Shown: positions 1 through 12,200 of the stretch, piece by piece | Layout of the letters: each line of letters starts with the position of its first letter | How positions within the stretch are numbered: position 1 is the stretch's first letter | Assembly: GCA_021186555.1 (NCBI GenBank) | Contig: JAJKFL010000012.1 | Coordinates: 7,983,394 to 8,047,393, forward strand | Reading direction: 5' to 3' | From: Reticulitermes speratus | Taxonomy: Eukaryota > Arthropoda > Insecta > Blattodea > Rhinotermitidae | Length of the DNA: 64,000 nucleotides | Notes under the pieces: model-generated | What the model was told of the DNA's origin: nothing | What the model saw: only the letters and a program-made list of their open reading frames with translations | Database searches by the model: none | Position numbers and translations under genes: made by a program

Positions 1-216
1 AATGGCATTACTGCTTTCAGTGATGTGAACTACCTAAGTGCAGCAGCACCTCCTGCAGCTGCTGAATGGAGCAATCTGCTTAGACCACTTCGAGGCAGGG
101 AACCAGAGGGCATGTGGAATCTGTTGTCGATAGTGCGTGAGATGTTCAAGAGGAATGATCGTAATGCCATACCTCTTCTTGAGATAATTACTGAGGAGTG
201 TATGGCTTGTGAGCAG
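1..216 (+). CDS. Zswim8: ZSWIM8 exon 1 of window
   Basis: The frame is open from base 1, so the window probably starts inside the exon; a weaker alternative is a 3' splice site at ttcag (16-20). It encodes 72 residues including LRPLRGREPE and WNLLSIVREMFKRND, a strongly conserved ZSWIM8 helical segment, and ends in MACEQ just before the donor gtttgt at 217. The phase is 0. Confidence 0.92.
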
Positions 217-3200
217 GTTTGTGATGTGATGAGGATACAGGCATCTACTGTAATTCCTCACGTTTGCCCTTCCATATCCCTCCTGTCTTTTTTCACCACT
301 TCTTTGTCTCTTTTATAAGGAAAGCTAGTCTTACGTTGTCATCTTCAGGGTACTTATCACTTGAAGATAAGAGGAACAAACTTCCAAAACAGATAAATGA
401 ATTATACCTCCAAAAAGTGGTCAGTATCCAACACAGATGTAATGTAATTAATCAACCATTATCACATGTCGGAGGATTCAAATTTGTAACCGACTTTTGA
501 GTTTAGGTGCATATTATTTTGTAACAATTCTAATATTCTGGCATATATTGCATTTGATGTCTTCATCATGAAAAAATATTTTAATGAGTAATATTTGTTA
601 ATGTTTTACATTGCTGACTTTTTAGATTTTGGTTTGGTGGTTCAGCACCAAGGTGGCACTGCACAATGGCAGTTCTGGCCATGGTGGAGGAAAACACAGC
701 AATGTGAACAGCAACAGTCACACATCACAGCATGCATGCTCCTCCCTTTGTGATGAGATTGTGGTGTTGTGGCGGTTGGCAGCTTTGAACCCTGGAATAT
801 CCCCTGAAGAGAGGGATCTCCTTCATGGTCAGTTCAGAGACTGGCACCTTAAAATTGTTGAGAAGGTGAGTGAGTCCTAGTGCTTGGATGCTGAATTTTT
901 ACAACATTATTGCAGACAGTATTCAGATTTGTATGTTCAGAAAGCCATAATGACTGCTGATTCTTAATTTTATGTCCTTTTTCCATCTCCTCTCTTCCGT
1001 AATTTTATTTGTCCTGAACTGAATGTTATGGTTGAGTGAGTAGTACTGTTTCATACTTGCACATTCCCAAATTCATATCTCCAACGAGAGACTGGTTATC
1101 CTCACAGTTCCTCCAAGAAAAGCCGAAATATTACCTTAAATTAGGTCATGACTCTTTCATTCCAAATCCAAAGCTGCCATATAATTTTAGCTATTGAAGT
1201 CATCATTAAATAACAAAGATTAGATAAATAAAACTAAGACATGGTACCAGGGGTTCTTTCCCCAGGAGTAAAGCAGCCAGGGCATGAAGCTGACCACTCA
1301 TCTCCATCGAGTGCTGAGGTTAAGAGTGACTGGATCTGTACTTCTGCTCACCTAGTAAGCGTTATTGTTTTGCATAGAGACAACGTTATGTTTTCCCAAG
1401 ACACTTTAACAGATGCAGAAATGTACACAAGAACAGACTGTTTACTCCCACTGCTACAGTATTACTCATAATTTGTTTTAAACAGGTGTAAATTATCTAA
1501 GGTGAAGGTCTTGTAGAATATTATATCATGTAGACTGGTGGATAGTTACTGATGTTTTGGAGTAGCATACTGCCTTTGTCTTCAGGGTCAAACAGTGCAA
1601 GAAAACCCTGGAAATGGAGGCACTACACTCCTCTGAAATGTCAGTAACTGTTTACCATTTGATAAAGCTAACATCCAAGAAGACCTTAGTGTTCATCAGC
1701 ACTGCTGTAAGAACCTCAAGTTTGTCATGGATTGTATGTTTGCCTTACAATCATGAACATATAGATATCCTTCATTCCTGTATACAGTATATTTCATGTT
1801 TTATGAATAGGTGACCAAGAGTCGTGGGGGTGGAGTGTCCAACAACCAGTCACTAGCAAGCAGCAGTGCTGGAGGGAATAGCAGCGGTAACTGTGGCACC
1901 AGCTTGAAGAATGTCATCTATTTCCGTAATGACGTGGAAGTGTTCACGGGATTCAAGCCAGCAATTGAGGCATGCTACATGGATTGGGATGATTACCTGC
2001 TCCCCGGCATAACATACACCAGTGGAGCGAGTCGTCTGTACCATTGTCCCTTCACTTGCTTCCGTCATTCTGGTGATTCGAACGCGTGCAGATAGTGTTG
2101 TTGTGAATCAGGTAAGGCAAGAATATCACCGTGCAATGTTGGTAATAGCACAAAGGATGTATGTTTTAAAATTATATTTGAATGCTTGATGATATTGGTG
2201 AACTGGTTTAAAATTAATCTTGTATGAATACAAATATACATAAATGCAAATCATAACAATAAATGCAATAGTAAAAGGATCCATGGGACAATATAACAAA
2301 CAGGTACACCAGAATGATATAAAGATAAATTTATCTATTATAATACTCTTCAAGTGTATAAAAGAAGTGTAAATATAAAAAGTGTTTTAAAGCAGTTTTA
2401 AATTTCACAGGACTATCAGAGATATCTTACTTCCATGTTACTTTCTGTTTAGATCAGGCAATTGTGAAGGCCTAGATGCATTTCTACATGCATTTTGAGC
2501 AAAACTGGGTAATATTTATTGGAGAAAGAAATGTTTCAAACAGAAGTTTTAGAGCAAATAAAATATGTATTGTTATATTTAGTACATTTTTCTGTAAGTC
2601 TTAATGTTTTCAGGATAATTAAACAAATGTAATGCTATATGTGCATTTTAGAAGTTGTGTATTCAATAATCAGCAATAATCTTTTGAACATGCATTAAAA
2701 ATTACCAGAGTCTGTTTTCGTTGTTATTGAAAATTAAAGCTGAATTTATAGGTGTACATCTAGTAAATGTAAATTTAACCAAAATACAGTGTGTCCACAA
2801 AGTCCCTTCGGGGTTTTGAAAAATTGTGGCGCGCAAACAAATTGATCTAGCCACATGCGGTTTGCGGCAGATTACAGTGAAACTCTGGAAGTTTTTTACT
2901 GACCTAGTAGACCTCGATGTGGGCTCCCTTGGTAGCACGGAGAATGTCCAGACGATATTCGAGCTCTTGCCATGTTCTGTGGAGCATGTCCGCTGGAATA
3001 GCCGAGATCGCATTCTTCATACGGGTCTTCAGGTCATCAAGTCATCTGTTGGCGGCAAAAAAAAAACTTCCAGAGTTTCACTGTAATCTGCCACAAACCG
3101 CATGTGGCTAGCTCAATTTGTTTGCGTGCCACAATTTTTCAAAACCCCGAAGGGACTTTGTGGACACCGCTCGAATAGCCGAAATCGCATTCCTGATACG

Positions 3201-6200
3201 GGTCTTCCAGAGTTTCACTGTAATCTGCCGCAAACCGCATGTAGCAAAAAAAACTTTCAGAGTTTCACCGTAATCTGCCGCAAACCGCATGTGGCTAGCT
3301 CAATTTCTTTGCGCGTCACAATTTTTCAAAACCCCGAAGGGACTTTGTGGACACTGCTGGAATAGCCGAAATCGCATTCCTGATACGGGTCTTCCAGAGT
3401 TTCACTGTAATCTGCCGCAAACCGCATGTGGCAAAAAAAAACCTCCAGAGTTTCACTGTAATCTGCCGCAAACCGCATGTGGCTAGCTCAATTTCTTTGC
3501 GCGCCACAATTTTTCAAAACCCCGAAGGGACTTTGTGGACACACTGTATAATTGAGCAGGCTGCTACAACCAATACATTATTAAAATCTGCACTTTGTGT
3601 GCAGTTATAACTTGTTAAATATCACTACTGTTATAATTTTTTAGGTCTTCATGGTAGTTGTTTTTCACATGATGGTCTTCCTTTGGGTATTTTTGCACCA
3701 TTTAGTGTGCTTACATCTGAACCAAATTTATTCACCCTAAAGATAGAGACAGTATGTTCCCAAAACGTCAGAACAAACCAAGCACACTACGTGGTGTGAC
3801 AGCACACAATCATTACCATTGATTACGAAAAGCATCTATCCCATCCTCAAATAATGGCATGCCTTTGGGGCTGCGTTGGCCTGTATTGCTGTTGAATGAA
3901 ACTGCCATCTGATACATTTCACCCTGTGAACAACTGTAATATCTCTTACACAGTGCCAACTGATGTTATAGTTTTAACATAATATTATATTGTGCTAATT
4001 GATATCATGGTTTCAATGTAATTTGGTACCTACTTTGTGCCTTGCAGGTAAACTCATCACAGGCTGTTCTGTACTCTGAGCATCCATCAACGACCCATCA
4101 TCATACACATCATCATCATCATTATCACCATTATCACAACCCACATTTACACAATCACATCCATGGTAATCATCATGCGAGCGGGATGAACAAACGTCCC
4201 GCCCGGATCAGTGAGCTTGTAGAGTTTTCATACACCCACCATGACTTATCGCTCTCTCCCATTACACTGAGTGGAGTGCCGAATCTTAATAACAGCAGGG
4301 ATCGGGATGGAAATCGGTCTAGTGTCAGTAGTGAAGGTTTCTGTGAGAATGATGCGGACACGGACATCTTAAATGAGAGTGGTGTTCTGATAGGACCAAC
4401 AATGCAGGTCAATAGCGGTGACACTGACTCACAGGAAGGCGGTGGCAGCGACTCAGCCAGCAGTAGTGGGGCTAGCACCAGCATCGGTAGAATTGTGGAT
4501 GATCCTTGTAAGAAACAGCGTGCTGGTCCTGGTTCCATGTCACTCAGGAACACACATCTCAAATCTGTGACCAGCACAGAGAGTCAGAGTGAAGACAGTG
4601 ACAACAACTACAGAGGAAAGACTAGTAAAGTGTGTGTGGACTACAGTACTATTCCTTCAGGAGATGTTCCATCTGTTATAGATGACATTGGTTGTTTCTC
4701 TGATCTCAGTAATAATAATTCAAACCTAATTCCATCTCCTGAATCTTCAAGGTCATTCCTCAATACCAGTGCATCGAAAAGTGCTACCAATTTTCTGATG
4801 TCTACACCATCGTCATCTACATCGTCCCAAAGAAAACTACAGCTGCGGCCATCAGGCCTGACTTCACCATCAGTATCCCAGCCAGAAGTATTGGATGCAG
4901 ATTCGGATGTTTCAGGTAAGCGTTCTATGCCCCTTTCTAGCTCAAAATTTGGTGTGTCACAAAGGTACGAAGGAATTAAAAAAAATAAGGTAACAAACAC
5001 ACTGATACCAAGAACTTTATTCCAGCTTGTATGCATACATGACACATGGGTAGCAAGTGATACGCACCAGACCTCCAGGCAGTCATCACTGACATTTAAG
5101 CATTTATCCCACTGTGGCACTAAGGGTTGTATCACGGCATAGAAGAAATTTGAGTCACGTGTTTGTAGGCAGGAGGGGAAAGCTTGCTTCATGTTAATGT
5201 CTGTTGCAAATTGCTTGGCAGGCATTTGTTCTTACAGGGTCCAAAGGGATAGAAATCACTGGACCGTGTACTGCCAACCGTACTTTTGTCTGGTTACAGC
5301 GCTTCAGCTGGGTTGTAATGGACCACCCTTCCTACAGTCTTGCTCTTGCACCATCTCTATGAAGTTCGGTGACATTATTCCAATTATGGCCTCCTGTGTC
5401 TTGAGTTGTGTAGCCTTATTGGTGGATAGCAATGTTTTGAAGAAATAAGCTGCTTGTCTTCAGGGTTAAAGCAACCCTACTCACTTTTTTGTTCCAGGAG
5501 GTGGAGTGTCTCCCCCAGAGGACTTGGAAGCCTCCCGTCGACCGTCCAAAGATGAATCATTATCATCTTCCAACTCTGACTCTCAGCAATCTGGAGATGA
5601 ATACAATGTATACTACTATGATCCTAAGGCTCTGCTGTCCCACGGTAATGGCGGAGGTGTTGGTAATGTAGTGGCAGGGGTCAGTGGCAATGGTAGTGGA
5701 GCTGGCAATGCTGGTGCAAGTAATGGAGTCAGTGAGAAGAAGTCTGCCTTGAAACGAGACGAGCAAAACCCTCTCTCACCATCTGCTGTGTTTGCCAACT
5801 TGAGAAAGACAGAGGATGTCTGGGATATTCTGTTTGCTAGAGCTGAGGGTCTCCATGCACATGGTCATGGCAAGGAGGCTTGTACACTCGGAGTCAGACT
5901 GGCTAAAGAACTGCTGGCCAACCCTCCAGATCTCATGGTTGAGCTACCACCACCTCCTGCCAAGGGCAAGAGAAAGAAAGTATGTGAAAGATTGAAATTA
6001 AACTTAGCACAATAAAGGCAGTGTCATGCTTATGTGATTCTCATCACAGCCATTGAGGATACAGGAAACTAATATCTGGGGTGCACCAGTTTTAAAAGCT
6101 TACATTCATTTATTTAATCAGTGTCTTCTGTAGCTAATGACTTTAGAGAGCTGATGTGTTTGATATTATGATGAACATAAAATTTACTCAGTGGGTTGAA

Positions 6201-9200
6201 CAAAAACAAACAAGTAAAATCCCTGCATGAAATGTAATCCTGAATGTTCTTGTTGCCTGGATATCGTGCATTGACACTGAAATATGTAACCGAGTAGTCA
6301 GTATTGTCATAAATGAATACTTTGCAGATTGTATGATATCAACTTGAATTCAGTGACTCTGCAGTATTTGGTATGTAGAAGCAAGAGTGTATATGGGTTT
6401 GAAATAATTAGTGACTTACTTTAATGAATATCTCATGGTCATATTTTCTTCTTTAATTCCACAATAGAATGTAAGTATTACTATTTATTTATTTGACATA
6501 ATCAAGTGTTTATTTCCAACAGTTGCTGGCACTGTTTGTTATATTGCAGCAGGTGAATCCAGCATCACACCAACTAAGCTGTTTGGCTTCTGCTACTCTT
6601 GCCAAGTGTGCATTTCTTTGTACAGTATTGGCTGAGAACCTGGAACACTTCCATCTTGCGTTTTGTGTGGGCATGTTTGGTCTTGAGATGGCCCGGCCCC
6701 CTGCCAGTACCAAACCACTTGAGGTGAGTATTAGCAGTTCAGAGTCAGGCCTAGTGACAATAAATGAATGGAGATGGATGTGGAAGGAAGCAGTTGTGGC
6801 ATATTATATGATAATATGGCAGAATTTATCTGGATGGATAGAAGAGAACCACAAAGTCCTCAGTCTGGATAGCCTGTGTAGGTCCTGACTAACAAGCCAA
6901 TCATGGAAATGGGTTTATTATGTAAGATAACAGCACTTCATCATGTTTTGTCACATATTCATGTCTCATACAACAAGTATGTAGTATTGGCTCTTTGCTG
7001 TTGCTATTAGTTTTGGCAAAAAAAAACTGCCAACATCAGGCAATATCATCAATCTGAATACTAAAAATTTGTTTTACACAGCTACATTTGTTTTGCATCT
7101 CTGCCCATCTTCTCCAGTTTCTTGACGCTGTTTCTAATGCGGAGATGCCAAACAAACATTGCATTGTAATGGTAATATCTAGTATTCAAATTAATTATGT
7201 TGTTGCCTGAAGACAGCAGTTTCCTGCCTAAACTGGTAGCAAGAAATGCGTAGTAGACAGTGGGTACTAGATACATGCCGTATGTGACAGGACCGTATGC
7301 TAAATAATTATGTTGTCTGCAATGTGATACAAAAGCGTAACAACACCATCGCTTTCATACGTGTAAAGCACCATATCTACTTTTTTGCTTCGCACATGTC
7401 TGAAAAGAATCTTTTCATATTCTTATATTTATATTTCTTCATTAAATTAATCTGCATATAAATCATAGAATTGTCGAAGGATCCAGTTTGACTAAAAATG
7501 TGATAAATGTATTAACTTTTCTGTTTGTTTGTTTGTTTGTTTTGTTTGTTTGTTTGTGGAGGGAAGGAATTTTGAAGCTTGAAGACTCGAAAATCAAGTT
7601 TACTTCTCTGTGCTCCTGTCTAATGGAATTTTAGACTTCTGTTATATTTTCAAAACCCTGCATTTTCTTAACTTATACGTACTTACTGTGCTCTATGCAA
7701 ATCTCATGTGGAGTTTATAAATAAAATATTGAAACACATTTTTCATACTCATTACCACAGGCTGGCCACAGACTGGTGAAATTTGGGTTGAAAACAGATC
7801 AGTCATTCGCAACGTAGAATGAACACCTGGACAGATTGATAGACACACTTGCTGTGTATTTACGTTCTCTGTTCTAAAGGCTGTGTTTATGTGCTAAGTA
7901 TACCGACATTTTTAAAAATTAGAAATTTGGTTGAAACATCATTAAAGTATAATTGTTATGCACCTTTATCCCATTAAATCTGTGTACGATGTTTTGATTA
8001 CACAAGAATTTTCATAGCATTCTTCTGTGACCGGTATTTTGTAGGTGAAATTAGCTAACCAGGAGTCTGAACTCGTGAACTTGCTTAAACGCATCCCCCT
8101 TGGGAACCGGGAACTAAATATGATCCGGGAACGAGCTGAACAGTTGAAGGAAGGGACGTTACGCTCGAGGGGCGAAGCTCTGCTCCCTATCATGCTTGCC
8201 AGCTTCATATTTGATGTTCTTGTGATGCCAGGTAAGGAATAATACATCATAAGTTACCATATTCATGTGACTTCAATCTTCGTTGGGCTGTTAGTTAGTC
8301 ATTTTGTACACTTAAAAATCTAGAAGCTGATAGCGGGTGAACAAAGATGTTTACCCCATTATCTTTTTATTTTGGTAAATGTACATTATATGGAAAAATG
8401 TTTCAAATGAATGGTGTAGATCCTGATCAGCTCTATACTTTACATTTATATAAATCTATTTTATAGTGAACCGCTTAAATGATAAGGGGGCACGCAGTGG
8501 CGCAGTTGGTTAAGGCACTGCGCTACAAGCCAGAAAGTCGTGGGTTCAATTCCCGATGGTGTAATTGGAATTTTTCATTGACATAATCTTTCCAGCCACA
8601 CTGTGGCCCTGGGATCAACTCAGCCTGTAACAGAAATGAGTACCAGGAATATTTCTTGGGGGGTAAAGGCGGCTGGTGCGTAGGGCTGACAACCTTACCA
8701 CCTTCATGTACTAATTGTCTTGAAATCTGGGAGCCTCAACCTGCTGCAAACCTCAGGGCCTGTCCAGGCCTGTACAGGGATTGGTTTACCTTTACCTTTT
8801 ACTTAAATGATAAAATTTTATTTGAACTTTATGTAGAGCAAGGTAGTTATACTTTCTTTAAACCTAGATACTTGGTAATGTCCTGGATAAAGAAACGGAT
8901 TATACTGTATCGTCATCAGGAACAGTCAAGAATGAATTTTTATCTTTCCAGATCATTTGACAACATGTCATATGCCGTTGCAGTAGCACTTTTAACCCTC
9001 TCCATGCTACATGCATTACATACTACATACATACATACATACATACAGCCTCTTACAAGTTGGGGTAGATGAAAATATGTGGCATTACATTATATTATGT
9101 TATTTTACAGATTTATGTGTGTGTCCTCTGGTGTTTATTGACTCTTTATTTGCTAAACAGCTCAGTACCAAATGGATTAAGTGACCAAATGTTTTGGTCA

Positions 9201-12200
9201 TGAGTGCTCTCACTACTGGGTATTTTTTGTCAGCAACAGTCGGTCGTGAGCCAAGGTGTCAGCTTCTGAGTTCATCATTACGGTTACCAACTGATGAAGC
9301 CCTAGGATTTGAGGCAGCAGTAGCAGCTTTAGGACTGAAAGCTAATGTTTCTGAGGCTGATCACCCATTGCTGTGTGAAGGAACTAGAAGACAGAGGTTG
9401 GTAATAGTACACTTAACGTTGATGTTTATAATCATTGGTGAATGAATGGAGTAAAAATATTGAAATATTTTGCTGTTTTGTTAAGGCCAAGTGTGGACTG
9501 AAACACACAAAAGCATGATATTTGATTCATCAGTACTATGTGTGTTGTTACAATGAAACTTCTGCAGTGATTATTCTGGGGGAAGGAATAAAGGCCATTA
9601 AATCTAATCCCCATGACACTGGGGCAGGCAGGATCCATTGTCAAACGGATGCATGACTCAGTGCCCACATGGACCAATTTTAGGTTTCATTTACACAACC
9701 TTCATACTTCTGTTCCTTTTCACCAAGTATTTCCATTTATGTACACTATGTTCAGTTGTTTTATGTATGGCAGAATAGCTGTGCATCAAATAAAATGTAC
9801 CTCAAAGTAAGATTTTCAAAATTACTAGTCCTGTTGGTCACCAAATATTATTAGGGTGATCAGATCAGGGAGGTGAGACTGGTAAGACAGGAAGCATGTA
9901 TGGGAGATAAGAGAAATGCATTCAGGGTTTGGTGTAGAAACCTTAAGGAAACAGACCATTTGGAATACCTAGGTATAGATGGGAAGATAATATTAGACTG
10001 TATCTTAAAGACGTAAGATGGAATGACATGGCCTGGATTTATCTGGCTGAGGACAGGGACAAATGGCGGGCTGTTGTGAACGTAGTAACGAATCTTCAGG
10101 TTCCATAAAATGCAAGGAATTTCTGACTAGCTGAGGAACTGTTAGCTTCTCAATAAGGACTGTTCTTCATGGAGTTAATTGTAATGCAAAACATTTCTGT
10201 GCTTTTGCCTTTAGGGGAGACCTTGCAATTGCGTTGCTTGTTCATTATAAGGATGACCCTGGCAAGGTGGCTCGTATCATGGACAAGTTACTGGACAGGG
10301 AGGTGCACCAGCTCCTCAAGACACCTATTATCAGTAGCATGTACTCCACCAAGATTCAGGTAACTGAAGTTATATAACATGTACTGAATGATCCTGAGAA
10401 GATGGGATACGTATGCTGGGACCTGAAACAAGAAAACAAGCCTTTGTACTTAAATGGAAATGTTCTGTTTTCCAATTAAAAATATATGCAAAGTAAAGGA
10501 TGCACTTTGCTGTTCTGTAAGAATAAGTTGAATCAAAGTTGCTGTAATTTTTAAGGAGATGGGGTAAACTGGTGAGGGTATCAAGGTGCTTAACCTCTAG
10601 CATAAGGCCTTTGAAACCTCACTTTCTCCAATGGCTGGAGCGCTGTTCAATTTAAATACCCACTGCAGGTCGGTGTTTTCCTTGCAGATGAAAAGGGACA
10701 GTGTTTTCCTGTTCGCTAAAGGTTAAGTAAGCACCATGCATACTTTCTTAACCTCGGCACTGGATGGAGGCAAGTGGTCACCTTCACATCAAGCGCACGT
10801 TACTCGTGGAAAGTGAGTCCCTGATATGTGATGGACAGGAACCTGTGTAGATGCCAAAACCGGTGTGAATGAAGTGAAAAATAGAACAGTCTCATTCCTT
10901 ATGAAGAATTGAACCCTGATTTCTCAATAATCCAGCCTCATGGGAGCTGGACAAGAACATTATGCTTGTGTTAAATATGTGCAGAAATAAAGCATATAGT
11001 TTGCTGTACAGTAGTCCCCCTGTATCTGCGGGTGATACGTTCCAAGACCTACTGCGGATGCCCAAAACCGCGGATAGTAGCGAACCCAATATATAAGCCA
11101 TTTTTCGTTTACATACATACCTATGATAAAGTTTAATTGATAAATTACGCACAATAAGACATTCCCACCATTAGGCTAGTGATCCTGGCACCACGAATGC
11201 GGACAGCGAGAACACTAGAGGCTAACTGGATGTGAGTAAAGCGGGCCAGCTTGGGTACAGAGGACAAAGAGATAAGAGTCATGTACTGAGCGTGACGGGA
11301 CGGGAAGGTTTCACCGTGTTACTCAGAATGGAGCGCAATTTGAAACTTGTGAATCGTTTATTTCTGGAATTTTCCATTTAATATTTTCGGGCCGCAGTAA
11401 ACCATGGATAACTGAAACCGCGGATACGGGGGTTCTACTGTATTTGAAGAATAAATTGAATTATAATTGTTTTTTAAGGAAGTAGGGTAAAATGGCATAA
11501 TTATCCATGTGCTGAATTAAGCGCAATGCATACATTCTTAACATCAGCACTGGATTGAGGTCAGCCACATGATTGTCCATTGGTTAATGGAGTATTAGAG
11601 TTAATACAATGGCCTTAAATATTTCCAGGTGTCCAGTTCTCGGAGGAAAGAAGAGGTATGCAACAGTGAGGCTGCGTCTTCTCCCATGGTCAGCACTATG
11701 GGCTCTTCGTCCGATCCAATCCTGGCTGACAACACTGCCATGTGTAAGTACATTTTTCAAAAAGCAATCTAGCCATTTGATGTTGCAGTAATTTATTCTT
11801 TTTAGCAAAGTGCTGTACATTGCTGTTGCTAACAGTGTACAAATAATTTTAAGAATATTGACCAATTATATAAATATTACATAAATTTGAAATATATTTT
11901 GCTAAAAAATATACCTTATAAAGGAGCAGCATATAAAAGCCGCTGTTATTATATTTTGTAGTTGTGAATTCTACAAGGACTTGTCCAAAAAGTTGATAAA
12001 ATGGTATTATGGAATTTGTAAATTTCTTACACATTATGTTCAGCTTCAGAATTTCTTTAACCTTTTGAAGACCTTAGTTTACATTTGCAAATGTATGTAC
12101 GAAAACGCCCCTAAAAATTTTTTTTATGTATTTAGGCAACAGGAAAAGTTACTGAGTTTTTAAGACGTGCTGCATAGTCTCTGTTTTATTTTCCACAAAT

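Noticed and set aside
2787..3546. CRISPR-like array because of repeated blocks
   Set aside because: The repeats are long, inverted as well as direct, lie between transposon TIRs and sit in a eukaryotic intron.
4173..5225. Minus-strand ORFs of 134 and 194 codons over exon 4
   Set aside because: They mirror the Ser/His-rich coding exon and run into its intron; no recognisable protein, while the plus strand has matched splice phases.
6523..6552. Upstream extension of exon 6 (LALFVILQQ)
   Set aside because: Open frame but hydrophobic, pyrimidine-rich and typical of a branch/polypyrimidine region; the join at 6550/6553 matches vertebrate KNKV better.
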